DNA of 64,000 nucleotides. It comes from Leuctra nigra (Eukaryota > Arthropoda > Insecta > Plecoptera > Leuctridae). Made by a program: the position numbers and the translations under genes. The notes under the pieces are model-generated. The model was not told the DNA's origin and made no database searches. It saw only the letters and a program-made list of their open reading frames with translations. Position 1 is the stretch's first letter; every line of letters starts with the position of its first letter. Shown here piece after piece: positions 1 to 14,000 of this stretch. The stretch covers positions 23,959,151 to 24,023,150 of the forward strand of contig OW203765.1 in assembly GCA_934045905.1 (NCBI GenBank), given 5' to 3'.

Positions 1-3000
1 TTAAAAGATACACATATATAAATCACGTAGTTTTAACATAAATATCTTAATAACAGGATTAAAACAGGCTTCACAACAAGTTGCCTCAAAAATCTTCTTC
101 ATATAACAGAAAAAATAACAAAAATATAAACTACAAATTTATTTTACCGAATTTAGCTCGACAAAATCCCTCGCTGCTCAATAAGAAAATGCAACTGGAT
201 CAACTAAATTGAACGTCAAAACGTATAAAATGAATTGCACAACGATGAATACGTTAAAAATCTACATTATAACTTGACTTACAATATGTGATGTGATTTG
301 CTGTGCGTGTTTAACAGTTAAATGATCCGACACCGGATTTCCGAGAGGTAACCGACAGTCGCGCACACACAACGGGAGGAAGAGGTCATGAATTACATAG
401 ACAAATACAACGACACTTCACATGGGGACTATCATACAGACAAATAAATAATAAAGGGAGGACTAGCAACGCAAGTAATTATATTTCATCATTTTTTATC
501 TCATTTTTTCTTTCTCCTCGTTTTTTTTTGTACAAAGGGTTCTCTATCACTTCAGCGGTAAGCAGCTACTACCAGGGTTTTGTTCTTAGACACATTTAAA
601 TCTACCGGAAATGAAGTGTTTCTTTCATTCGTCACTCAAACGCGTCTCTCTAGCTATTTTATTTATACAGTGTTGATTTATAATTTGAAACCACATTTTT
701 CGTAAATGATGATTCACTTTTTGTATTACCTATGTTTGTACCGATATTCGCTCCAGTAAAGCTAGTCATTAATACGTGTGTGTTTGACGGAGTACATCTT
801 GCAATTAGACGTTCAACATTGCAATCATTCAGAGATTCGTCATTATTCTTCCAAAAGATCATCCGAGAGATTTCGGGTCTTCGCGGTTTGGCATTTTTGT
901 AATATGTGCGTAATTTTTCAACTGACATGTAGGTACTTTTCCCCATAACTAGAAAACAATATGAATAAAAATTTATTGTTTTCGTAGCTAGTTTCAAATA
1001 CCAACTCATGTCATAAACCGATGAAGTATCAATAGCCAATCCACCCAGTATACTACCAAACTTCCCTTAATTTCTTCAACTGAACATTAAAATGTTATTA
1101 AAATCAAGAATACGTAAATATTGTGATATAAGTGCTACAGATGTGTAGAAAAAATAAGTAAAAGAAAGAAAACAACCTCTAAAAGCAAACAAAGTGTATT
1201 AATAATTTAATTTGTATACTAAATGCGTATTATGATTAAACTACATATATATCAGAGCTAGTATTTATCTCATATGCATGCCATTCCAGATGAGAAGATA
1301 TCTTACATTGGAAGGCAATCGACTTTGAAGGAAAATGAAGTGTCAGATGCTGCAAAAATATTTAAGAAAATAACGCAATGATATCAAATACTTTGATTGT
1401 CATTTTATATACCGCAAATAATGAGAAATATTAACAGATTAGTAATCAGTAATCACTAATCAGACCCATCCACAATTAAAACATTTACTACATTTCTACG
1501 TTCTTCTGTGTATTCTTTACTGCTTAAAAGATTCATGTAAATTATTTCTTCCTACAAATTTAATTAATATTTTAATCACGAATGTATGCAGAACAATTTG
1601 TTACAGATATGAGACACAATTAACAAACGTGTCCTTCAAAATTGAGCTGGAGGGATTTACTGATTTTAATTCGCATTAATTCTAATTTTCATAGAAACGA
1701 GATAGAATAGAACAAATAGTTTAGCTGACTGACTAGTAAAGCAAGCCACAAAATGAAGTTATAAAACTTAAGGCAAGTCTCACTGATCCACTAGAGAAGG
1801 GAACTGAATCTACAAAAAAGGCTCCGTTTCACGGGTTATGTAAAAATTATGTTTTGACAGCATTAAGTTGTAAATGTCCAGTTAAAACAAAAAAGCTTGA
1901 CCATTCAGGTTGACCAGACTTCAAAGAGGAAAAGCTCTTAAAAAGGATACCAACAACCTGTCAGAACATTCTATACTTCAAAAATCAATGTGATTATAGT
2001 CTGTTATAGTCATGGATGGGTCTTGAAATTTATATGATTACAGTTAGAATTTTGCAGAATGCTCAAAAGAACAAAAAAGCCGATCTACGCAGTCCGCAAT
2101 TTGTCTGTGTTTAATGAAGACAGACTGTTCATGTAGCACATTAATGTCAGATAAATACTCGTCATCGACACACCCCAAGACCGTTTGTGCGGCTTTTTCT
2201 CAACCTCACTGTATGATAAGTTATCACATGTACAACATTATAGAGCTATCTTTCAGACACCCAAGACACCATTCGTCCAAGCGATGTTCATCGCTTTCTC
2301 TTCCACTCGTTACAAGCCACTTAGACTACTAATTATTTATATATCCAACAACTTTAAATAATATGACAATTGATAACAATGATAATTTTTTTATGTAAGT
2401 CGTGGGTTTCCATTATTTATGTTACAGTTTGTGATCCGCGAAGGGAACGTACGATACGAGGAGCTTGAGCTGTGATTCGCCCAGCCCCGATATTGGTTCG
2501 ACTTACTGAAACTAAAACCATGTGTGTTTCCTTGTGCGGACATATAAGCATTCCCTGCAAGGCTAAGCTTTCCGTCATTTTTCGGCTGGCAGTGGTGGTT
2601 TCAAGGTTGCCCAAGCTAGACGGTCTCCCTTTGATTTTATTAAAAGCGAACCCTAAATGAATTAATCGGCCAGCAAAACATTCTGAGAATCAATCAGAAT
2701 AATTGTTGACTTGATGTCTCCATATAATTGTGTTTCTATTTATAATCTAACTGCGTAATCTGTCGAGAATTAATTCTGTATTGTATGTACGTCTTACAGC
2801 AAGTTAGCAGTTTACTTTATAGCAATCTCTTTCGATTCAAACAGCATGGGATAGCTCGTCACACTCTTCAAAAAGCTTTGCCTTTTAACCATAAGCTGCG
2901 GTATAAAGCTTTTGAAGATATCACTCGGGACAACTAACTCTTCACATTGTCAATGAAAACATTTGATTCAGCTACACGATTACTATTGTAGAACTGATAA

Positions 3001-4313
3001 GATTTCGAAGCCTCGCTAATTTGTACTTGTGCCGTATCATTCTGCCATCACATTCATGTCATCGGTTTAACATGTATGTTGCTTGCGATATTTTCTGACT
3101 ACACGAAGAGTGCGCCATCTCTTAGAAATAAACTGACCCTACATGTCTCCTTAAAATAAAATGTTACTAATATATTATGGAACAGCGGTGCCTGGACTGT
3201 GGACAGAATTGCGTACCTATACATAATAAATGTTTCTCGTAATAATAATAGCATTCTCGATGACGACAAAGTGTCCGATCATCAACGTAGGTATATAATT
3301 AAAATATTTTTGGTGTAGGTCCCAAATATGATACACAATGAACATGTTTAACTTCCCAGGCCCTCCATCCCTCAACAAGTTACGAAATTCGACACAATCC
3401 AATTACTTTCTAGGAAAAGTTTGTTAAAAAAACATTAACTGACAAATACATCACTTTTCCGATGAGAAGATGAACGAGTGAGTAAAGCCGATCCCAACAC
3501 AAACACTAGTCATTCACAAGCCGACAGACACGAAACGCAGCCGCATTGATAACGCAATGGGTCCGCAGGGCCGGGAACAACACAGAAGACTTGCAAGGAA
3601 GTTACATGATCTAGAAGCCCGTCGCCACGATTCTACACTCCCCTCTTGTGAGATTCCTTCTTCGCATCGACAGAGATGGTTCCTAATCAAACCCCACACC
3701 ATCGCTAGACCACCAACCCGTATAAAATGCAGAATTACAACGAACACGGTAAACAGCGACTTGCGTCAGGGCCTGAGAAGTGAAATCTGAGGAGGCATAT
3801 AGAGGTTGGATCGCAACTACGCAACGAATTGTTTAACTGAGAAGAATACTTCAAAAATATTTACAAAGAATGTACCGATTTTCAGTATGTAATGCGAAAC
3901 AAAACAAGAGTACTCGATTAACGACGAATGAAGTTCCGAGTCACAATGAGACACTCTCGGAGAAAGAACGAGTTACAAGAATCAGTTTATTCTTTACTAA
4001 GAAGTTACAAATACCTAACAATCATGAAATTAAAGAGCTTTACTTGCACTTCACAAGAATGCAGATAAGCTCAAGTAGTTTTGGCAAACTCTACTCAATA
4101 GATGAAAGCGCAGCAGATAGAGTTTGCCACGTTAGGCTTTTATTATCAGGCGCTCCAATCCACACAAATGAAATTGGTGCATACTGCATATGGAATCATA
4201 TAGTAGAGCGTTGTCATTCATAATTCATCGTGAAAGTGTACATTTAAATTGTATTGCATTCAATCATTTTCTTTGCCTCTTTGATTTCGAGCACACAAGC
4301 ATTTTGGTAAAAT
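1..4313. other. No recognised gene; possible G alpha-s 3' flank
   Basis: This is AT-rich sequence downstream of the G alpha-s stop. Two open frames were examined: minus 659-1039 (126 codons) and plus 3870-4223 (117 codons). Neither resembles a known family, and neither shows a domain or a clear splice context. Some of the stretch may be 3' UTR, but no poly(A) site could be fixed. Confidence 0.4.
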
Positions 4314-4769
4314 TAGGGGTGTGAGAATACTTGAAAAATTCAAAAAAATCGAAAATATTTGCTTCACATATCGATTCAATACATACTATTGAAAAATTGA
4401 GTAGGTACCTAGGTACTTCAAAATTTGAATAGATACTTCGAAAATTTGAAGTATATTGAATAGTGTTCAAATCTCATAATTATCCAGTTACTTCTCCTAC
4501 TATTGGCTTATTTTCACAAGCTGGGCCTGAATTAACAAATAAAACTTAGTAGTACTTTTAATTTTTTAACACTTATTTTCAAAGATAACATTTAAAAAAT
4601 GTTTAGTTCCTAATAGTTACCTTGGAAGTACTTCATACTTGGAATCTGAAGAGATTTGGTAGCTATTCTTTTTTTTTAATGCTCCCTAAATTCAGATTCG
4701 ATATGCAAAACATTGACAAATACTCGATAACCGTATTCGAAGTAAGAACTCAAGATTCGCACACCCCTC
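4314..4769. mobile_element. hAT-like non-autonomous element
   Basis: The termini are inverted: AGGGGTGTGAGAATACTTGA on the left and AGGGGTGTGCGAATCTTGAG read inward from the right. The flanks are GGTAAAAT and GGTAAAAC, a near-perfect 8-bp target duplication as made by hAT transposases. The inside is AT-rich with no transposase frame. It sits 0.2 kb beyond the G alpha-s stop. Confidence 0.7.
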
Positions 4770-4952
4770 GGTAAAACGTATTGAATATTGTCAGAATTAG
4801 CAATCTACTTGTATCGGGACATCGACTAGCCCTAGTTAAGATATGGATTGAAGCGCGTGACATACTCCAGCCGCTGCGCGCGAGAGACGCAGTGGCGCGA
4901 TCCGACCCTGCTCCCATCAGTGTCCGCGTCGTGTCGTCCTCCGTGGACGGCA

Positions 4953-5099
4953 TCACAACAGTTCGTACTGGCGCAGGTGCATGCGCTGGATGATGTCGCG
5001 ACAGTCGTTGAACACGCGCCGGATGTTCTCCGTGTCGACGGCGCACGTGAAGTGCGGGTAGCAGTAGTGCTTGCCGTCGCCGCTGGCAGTGCTGATGCG
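4953..5099 (-). CDS. Galphas: G alpha-s coding exon 9 (residues 329-376 and stop)
   Basis: The terminal coding exon follows CCTTGCAG with [12 protein letters not shown]. It carries TCAVDT (guanine-base contact) and ends HLRQYELL followed by TGA. The extreme tail is the alpha-s signature for receptor selectivity. Confidence 0.96.
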   Translation of the reverse strand, partial: RISTASGDGKHYCYPHFTCAVDTENIRRVFNDCRDIIQRMHLRQYELL

Positions 5100-8000
5100 C
5101 TGCAAGGTCGGGAGAATTAGTACATACGCACGTAAGTGGCGAAACAATCATTTATGACACGGTTTTCGCGCAAGTAAGCTATATACAAGACGACCTGTCT
5201 TGCAAGATGGCATCAGTAAGGGGTTATATTTATACTTAACAAATCAAATATAATTTTTATCATGAATATGGATACTAAAATTGTATTATTATAATTTAGC
5301 TTATGGCTGTACATCAAAGTTAAAGAAAAATTAAGCAGTAAAAGCTAATATTCCTAAAAATATTAGCTTTTATCAAAATTGTGACAAATGTTACTCAAGT
5401 AGGTATATGTAATCAACAGGCGATCTCTGGATTGTTAAAAGGTTATTTTATTTTGCTGTTCTATACTTTTACCTGCGTGAGCACAATGGCCGACCTACCG
5501 AGCTGTCTCTAAGGCTAAAGGGTAATAAAATACAAGTAAATGCCAATCCACAGATCACTTGCTAATTAGTAATTAGTACTTGAGATAATAAGTTTTACTA
5601 CCTACTGTAAACCTTATAATAATTTATGAGTTTATCCTAGAGCCCATTGCTCTAGCAATGCAACCAGAATGAAAAAGTGTTTTTTGATTTCTCAAAAACT
5701 TCGTCATTTTGTCACAAAGAAAACTAAAAACGTATTTACAAAAAGGTAACTACCTAAACTCATTTTTCATCAGCAGGTCGGAAAACCTATTTTTAAATAA
5801 AGAAAAGTCGCTATGCTATAGAATAGTCTAGCCAAAAGAACACTCTAAGAAAAAAATCCGTAATCTTTTGAACAAGAAATCAATTATTTTGAATGCATTT
5901 TTAACCAGATAATCATCTGTTTTTATCTAGAGAAGGTAGGTAAGGTAATTCAAGGAAAGTCGAAGCAAGATCGCTTACATTTATTTTGGAAACAAGTTGC
6001 ATGTCCTAAAACTATGATTTACGGATGTTGGCATTGAAACAGCACAAAGACATGACTTGTCTGTGGGGCGGAAACAACAATACTCACCAGGAACTCTTCC
6101 CTGATAAAGTACTTGGCCCTTATGACCTCGGGGTCGTCGCCAGGCTCGGCGGTCGCCTCCATGGGCGTCTGATACCGCAGGAAGTCCGAGAAGTAGTCCT
6201 CGAGTCGCGACTTGCCGGCCTTGATCTTCTCCGCTAGCAGGTCCTGCAACATCCGCTTATGTCACCCAACACACTCTACTCCTCTCTCACTGCAGAATCT
6301 CCCACAAACTAGATGATCAATAACCACACTCACACTACACTAGTATTTCCACGGGTTGAAACCTCAGTCCGACCCGAGTCCAGAAATAAAACGTGTTTAC
6401 ACCTGATCGCCCCGGGTACAGCCCGCGGAAACTCTAACCCCAGTTCATCCTAGGGTTTCAACCCGAGGCGAGTTTGACTCGAGGCAAAACTGGTCACCTT
6501 TTCATCCACGTGAGCTCTGTAATCTTATCATATTACTTGAAACACAAAATAATGGAAATGTTTGCATGATACTGCATTAATAAATGAACTTATTAAATTA
6601 TTACCTTTATTATCCAAAGAATCAACCAACTGTGCCGATCATTGCTACATTTTGATTTTGACAGAGGCATTTGACGTTTGAAAAAGATAATAATAATAAT
6701 CCATCCCTGGTTCCAATTTAATGGGTCAGGGGGTGGGTATTCCCACCAACACTAGGGCCGCAGGACTCCTGGAAACCGGCTGGCCACGCCTGGCGTTTCC
6801 TCCTCTTCTTCCTCCTCTTCTTCTTCTTCCACTTCTAATTGTTCCACAAATTAAGATAAAGATAAAACAAAGATAAAAGATAAAACAAAGAAATCTTACG
6901 GTATTTATACAATTTGTAACTAATAAAATCAATCAATCAATCAATCCACTGCCTTATTGATTGGTTTTGTTCAATAACAAAAGCTGTAAATACATCGTAG
7001 TGTCATGTAGTGTAAACACATTCAATTTTTTGACCCCGGTCAGGCCCTGGGTCCAGACCCGAGTCGTGAACTCGTGGGTTTGACCCGGGGATTAAGTGGT
7101 GTAGTGTGAAAGCAGCTTTTGTTTTACGGGAAAGAACAAGCCTCAAAACCGCCATATATGAAGTTATGTTCGTCTCGTTCTAGATGGACTACGGTGAAGC
7201 AACATGTTGTAGATATTGAATTATTCTTTGTCTATTGTTTAAAATTACTTTTTTAAAATTTATAAGCCGTTTCACATTTTGATTTTCTTTTTTTTACTTT
7301 TCATAGGTGTAGGCATTTTAAAAGTAGAAGAGAGCATAAGTCTCATTTCAACGATTACTCAGGAGAGCTCAAATCTAGTAGATTTCTGCTTTCCAATCTT
7401 ATTTGTTGTGCTGACACCAGTTATTTTGAAGGGAACACTTCACCATAACTTATAAGTTAAGTTATTAATTATTATGTTATGTTATTATGTTATTACGTAT
7501 TTGTGTATAGGTAACTGTAATACGTAACTGTATTTGTGGACATAAGTTTATTTTCCATTGATCAAGCTTAGATTTTCTTATTCAATAGGAATAAAAATCG
7601 GTAAAATGGAATTCCACCCTTCTGCTCTGAATTTTCCTCGGATAATACAGACCACAGCCGCCTGTACAATCGTCGTTCGTTCCTCCTTCTCATGTGAGCT
7701 GCCTGTTATCTGAGGAAAAATTGTAGTTCCTCACCTGCCGTCCTGGGAAGGTACCACCGTCGCGCATTTGAATAGCCAAGGCGACGGTGGCGGCCCCTTC
7801 CCGGGACGGCAAGTGAGGAACTACAATTTCTCCTCAGATACCAGGCAGGAGGAGGAACGAACGACGAGGCTGTGGACAAGGCACCCACCTGCTTGTTGAG
7901 GAACAGGATGACAGATATGGTGCGCAGCCACCGGTTATTCCAGATGCTCTTGAACAGGTCGAGCGACTCGCGCAGCCGGTTCTGTGTGGGGTCTTCGCGG

Positions 8001-11000
8001 AGCACCATGTTGTAGCTGGAGCAGGCGGTGACGAAGATGATGGCCGTCACGTCGTTGAAACACTGGATCCACTTCCGACGCTCGTCCCGCTGACCGCCCA
8101 CGTCGAACATGCTGCAAGGGTCAGACAACGTTAACGTCTCTCTATGTCACATAATTAGCATTAACATTAGGAATGCGTTGATGAGCGATGTGCGACACGG
8201 CCAACCGAACTTGCTTCACTCAAGCAAAGATAACTACGTAGGTACTACATTATTTTGTCTTTATTGCAACTTTCCAATTTCCAACACTTTGGAATAATTG
8301 AATAACAGATCAATGTGCCATGAATTTGATACTTTTTGACTAAACTAATTTTTCAGCTTTTTCACAATTAATGTCAATAAACCTGTAAATATTTGACCGA
8401 TTAGGCTGAAAATGTGTAAAATATGACATAATGTTGGCCTTGATTATTATGCTTATAATAATTATAATAATAATCATATTCGTACGTTATCGAAACATTT
8501 TGATTTTCAACCAATTCTTTACTAAACAATTAGAGGATTTGGCTGAAACTCTGTAAAATTTTATAAAATGTGCAAAAATGTATTGTATCAGATTCCTTCA
8601 TGACCTGTTTGACTTTTCAACCAATATTCATTATAATTCTAACCAATCAACTTATTAAAAAAAAAAAAACGTCAGCAAACCAGATCTAGTGATTCTACTG
8701 ATCTAGTAATTTGTGTGCCAAATTTCAGATCAAACAGTGAAACGATGCGACCTGTATCACTATTAACAGAATGACAAAAAACAGAGGTGCGTACCAAAAG
8801 AGCAAAAGGAAGACGCTTCGCTGCTCGAAACACTCCACATCACTCTACTCACACACTACTCTACACATCTTACTCCACACTTGACGATACCCATACATAT
8901 ATTATGTACTTGTCCACGGGATGATAATAAAATACAATACAATACAATACTCACTGAAAATTGACTTTGTCGACTTGAAATCTCGTCTCGAAGATGCCCG
9001 ACGTGAGGACGCGACATCGGAGGATGTCCTGCTCCGTCGGCGTGTAGTTGGTCTGCTTTATTATGTGGACTTTGTCTAGGAAGCTGCAGAACAACATGCA
9101 CGGATTAGTTTCACGGTCAAAGATCGGCTCTTCATGACATCCGATACAGAGCAGAGAGAATACAAGTGAAAAGAAATTAAAAGATGATCTTTGAATAAGA
9201 ACTAGGGGTCGAGTACTAGGCTAGGAGTAATTCAGTTTTCATTAACAATTTTTAATATTTATTATACTTTCCCCCCGATATTGATACTAAAAGTAATTTT
9301 TATTTTGGGAGAGTACACTTGGCCAAAGTAAAAACGGTGTTTGAACAATACGGATTGGCTGCTGGTCAGGTTCCTTGACAATCAATCCTTGTTATTATCA
9401 ATGAAATCAGAGCTAACCTACTTTACTTGAGTTAGATGACGAGTTAGCACAGTACACTTCCGGATGATATCTTATCACTCAGCCAATCTGTTTCTATCTA
9501 ATACGATTTTTACTTTGGTCAAGTGTACCTTTACTACGAACTTATAATGATATCCAGCGACTATAATTTTGGTCACAGTAGTAAAAGGGTAGTAATGCAA
9601 GAAAAAAATCTGTGGCTAAAGCAATGCCATAGGATAAAAGTAGACCACTCACTGGTACTGGAATTAACAGAAAAATAATACAACCCCATAGTGTACAATT
9701 CTACTAAAACATTAACAACATCCTCCCTTCCATAATTCATTCATCATCTCCCTCGTCATCATCATCATCATCATCATCATTACAAAGCAAAAATGACCCA
9801 GATGTCAAGTCATAAGAACCATAACAATGAGTCAATGAAGTTTCTGAGCTAAAATACCGGCCCGGCACATCACTGCCTGTAGTAAGTATTTCTGATGAAT
9901 ATGCTACCATGCTACAGAAACTCCTGATTGTTATTGCTATTAGATTCATAATCAGGTATAGTTTGGAGAATATCAAGAAAAAAGTATTTAATTTACTTCT
10001 TGAAAGGGAAGATTATTGAAATAGGCCACCAGAGTAAATCTAAGGTCATCGCATAAGAGTCGCAGTGGCCTCCTTCAAGCATATATTTAAGCTGTTTTTG
10101 TTTGCTCTATGATTATTCTGCTGCTGATATTTTATGGTACTGGTCACCGATCTCTTAAGGAGGGGAGGGTGGGTGGGTCAGGAGGGGTGATTGCCGGATT
10201 TGTAGGATTGTCTGTGGAAGAGAATAACTGGATTGAATACGTAGCCAGATGGATTGTCAATTAACTTAAAATGTACCTTGGGGATAAGACAATAGTGATT
10301 ACCTGGGCATTTTCCTGGAAGAAATGGTCGTTTAGGGGGTTGACAAATAGGACGGAAATAATTTAATACAAGATTGCTCGTCGTGAATATTGTAAAGTAA
10401 ACAAACCCTGTACGAGATTCATGAATTTTGAGGGGAACCGTTCTGTAACTCAGAGGTAGAATGCCCGATGTCAATTTCTATGATTCTTGAGGGGAACACA
10501 AAAACAGTAATTCCGCATTTTTCCAATCTTTGTAATTGTGACACCAGTGTCATCTTCTAACATAATACTTCAATATATAACTGTAATTGTTGACTTTTGC
10601 AATAGATTGTAAACGCAACATCTAGAAAATCTACATCGGGCTTCTACCTACTGAATTATTTTTCTACTGCTCCTAATCAACCGTTTACAAAGTAATAGTC
10701 AATTCGAAACAAATTACGAACAGCGTGATGTCCATATGGGTTCCGACTTGATCATTAGATCGCCTTCACATGGGCGCCAGTTGATCGAAAAACCAGCATA
10801 GTAAACATGTTAATTCCACAACAACCAAGATCACATCGTAAACCCCCCCTCCCCCCCATGCGATGAAGCAATCACACCGACAGCGGGGTGGGACGTTGAC
10901 CTTGCGAACACCAACCCCCACCCACGCTGCAGACAGCCGCGCGTCTATGTGTGTGTGTGTATATGTGTGTGTGTTTATTTTTTAACGGTCGCTGCCATTT

Positions 11001-14000
11001 TTAGTGCGTTCCGCGAGCTATTTATAGCTACGGGGCGGTAACGACGCGCCGCGCCGGCTAGCAGCGGCACGGCACGGCACGGCACGGAGGCGCTCGACAC
11101 TCCCGAAGCGTCGACCTGCAGCGCGACGGAACGGTCAATACAGGGTCGCGGGCGGCGGTGTACGCACGACGTAGAACATGTACGGCCGACGCCGCGTACC
11201 CGCCCACGCGGGTAGAGAGGCGACGATTAAGCGTATACGGGATTCGTGGAAGAAGACGGAAAAGGGAAAGGCGGTATCGCGCTAATTCTCCGCCGGGGGA
11301 CGGGGACGGGGACGGGGGGGGGGGGGGAGGTCGTTAAAAATGACAAGTGAAACGCGAGGCTCACTTTTCCGAGGAATTGTGTATCATGATTATCTGTGTC
11401 TATATTTAGACGTCACGTGGTAGGGAATAAAGGTGGGTTGAGGAAAGAAGCGAGTCTATAATTACACTTCTAAGTCACTGTGTCACGCCGAGGAGACTAA
11501 AACGAGACACAGAGGAATGAAAGAGATCTTCAGACGTTTGCTGAATAATCGGATGCAGTTATCGGACGGTCAACTGTCCTTAGATCATGGAATGATTGGA
11601 GGATGCTTTTTAATTGACGGAAGGTATACAAATTTTATGTCTGGATGTCAAAGAAAAAAATCAGACGCCATATTAGACGCCATATACGGAAATCACCTTC
11701 ATAATAATGAACATAATTAATATTATGTAGTCGCTAATGATAAGGGCACCCTTGTTTTATTTTTACATTTATGAAGAAATACCCACCAGGGAATCTCGAA
11801 TCACTTGAATCTTATTTGCTTATTTGCTTTGTGGGGGGGGGGGGGGGGGGGGGGTAAATTACAAAAATATAATGAAGAAACGGAAATAAAAGGCACCGAC
11901 TAAGTTCCTGCATTTTTGGATTCCTACGAAATTGGAAATAATTTGGGTTGCTGAAATGACAAAAAAAGTGTTTACAACAGGAAAAGTTAACTAAATGCTA
12001 TCAATTTATATGGCTCCATGGTGACTATCTACTGTAATTTGTAAGAAAAAAATATCACAAATCCGCTAATAAAAAAATCTAGGGGGAGAAAACACCCCCG
12101 TAACTAATACAAATAATAATAATATATGCGCTAGTTCGTAAGCCATGAAATGACAGCGGGGCTCAATTCTTCAGAAGCTCTTTTTATTTTAAATTTAGGG
12201 TTGTTGTTGTTGTTGTAGTTGTTGCTGCTGTTCGCTGTAGTTGATGAGACACGTGGTAATCCCACCGCCATCTCGATGTAAAACAAGTGATTGTATCCTC
12301 AGGTGGTAATCCCACCGCCATCTCGATGTAAAACAAGTGATTGTACCCTCAGGTGGTAATCCCACCGCCATCTCGATGTAAAACAAGTGATTCTGCCGTG
12401 AAACAGCCTCCTCAGGTGGTAATCCAACCGCCATCTCGATGTAAAACAAGTGATTCTGCCGTGAAACAGCCTCCTCAGGTGGTAATCCCACCGCCATCTC
12501 GATGTAAAACAAGTGATTCTGCCCCCAGGTGGTAATCCCACCGCCATCTCGATGTAAAACAAGTGATTCTGCCGTGAAACAGCCTCCTAAGGTGGTAATC
12601 CCACCGCCATCTCGATGTAAAACAAGTGATTCTGCCGTGAAACAGCCTCCTCAGGTGGTAGTCCCACCGCCATCTCGATGTAAAACAAGTGATTCTGCCG
12701 TGAAACAGCCTCCTCAGGTGGTAATCCCACCGCCATCTCGATGTAAAACAAGTGATTCTGCCGTGAAACAGCCTCCTCAACGACCGCGTCAATCAATTAG
12801 CGCCCTTATTGACGCGACGTGCGGCGTCAATTGGCCGCCAAGGATGTAACTGCAGCATCTCTACAGCTTGGCTACACAAGGGACGAGAGGTCTCTCAATG
12901 CTTAGGTACCTACACAATATCTTAAACATTTATAAAAATACCTCGCTAAACGCTTATAAGGGAAGATGCATACATTTTGGAGAAAATAGTAAAATGTCCT
13001 AAGCCCTCAAATATGTACAGTCGTCTCGTTATGCTGTGATAAAAGCCAGCGAAAACCAGCCACCTTCTCGATCTAGCTCCCCCCCCCCCTCCCTCTGGTG
13101 ATACAAATATAAATATTTTAGGCAAGGTGTACGACTGGTAGTCGCGATAGGGGGTAAGCTTTCTCAGCACATGTAGAGGTGACTATACGATGTCTCACAA
13201 CAAAGTTTTCTTGAGAGAGTATATTTTCTCCATATTTACATTGACATTCAACAAGTGAACATTTAAATCATTTTAAAATGTTATCATGTGAGCCAGCGAG
13301 GACATTCCGGCGCGTGAATAATATGATTGTTTGATACCTACTTGAAAATTAAATCACGGAAAGCATTGGTAATTTTCGAAAAAAAATTCAAATCATTTTC
13401 GAACACTGCAAGACGAAAGTGTTATCATGTGAGCCACCGAGGACGTGATTTCAAAAATATGGAACGAAACAAGACCGATCCGAACCGAAATTCGAATCAC
13501 CGGCCAGGTAAGTGAAGAACGAAACCGCAGCGCTCGCGCGAGCAAATGTGTAACAACAGCGTCTAAGGTCGCAACTACTCGCCATCATTTACATTGTGAT
13601 CTAACTGATTACAGCCACGCGGTTCAACAATAGTCAAACGATCTATTTATAAACAGGGTTAAGGTCGTCGACCTAGTTTTACAACCGCCTCCTCGACGCT
13701 CGGGGGGCAAGAGAGGAGCCGGGAGGTCGACGTCGTCTCCCCCGGGGGGCGACATCATTCGACGTCGGGGACCTCATCGGCGTAATGGACGGAGTAATTG
13801 ACGGAGAATCAACGACGGCAATTTACCAGTTGCGTTTTTCTAGGCTTTCTTTTCGAGGGAATCGATGTGAGGGGGGATGCGAACTGGGGAGTCGGAGAAG
13901 GAACGCTCGCGTTTTGGATATTTGGAACGTTTTTTATTTAAACTTGGTAAACATTCGAAAACAAACACGGCCAGGCTGAGACGTATTGACCACCGCCTTG

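Noticed and set aside
659..1039. 126-codon minus-strand open frame as a gene
   Set aside because: No recognised family, domain or splice signals; an open frame of this length is plausible by chance in a 64-kb window.
3870..4223. 117-codon plus-strand open frame as a gene
   Set aside because: No recognised similarity or promoter context; kept only as a note.
12195..12849. Open frames on both strands across 12.2-12.8 kb
   Set aside because: They reflect the 63-bp minisatellite, whose length is a multiple of three; no start context, family match or splice structure.
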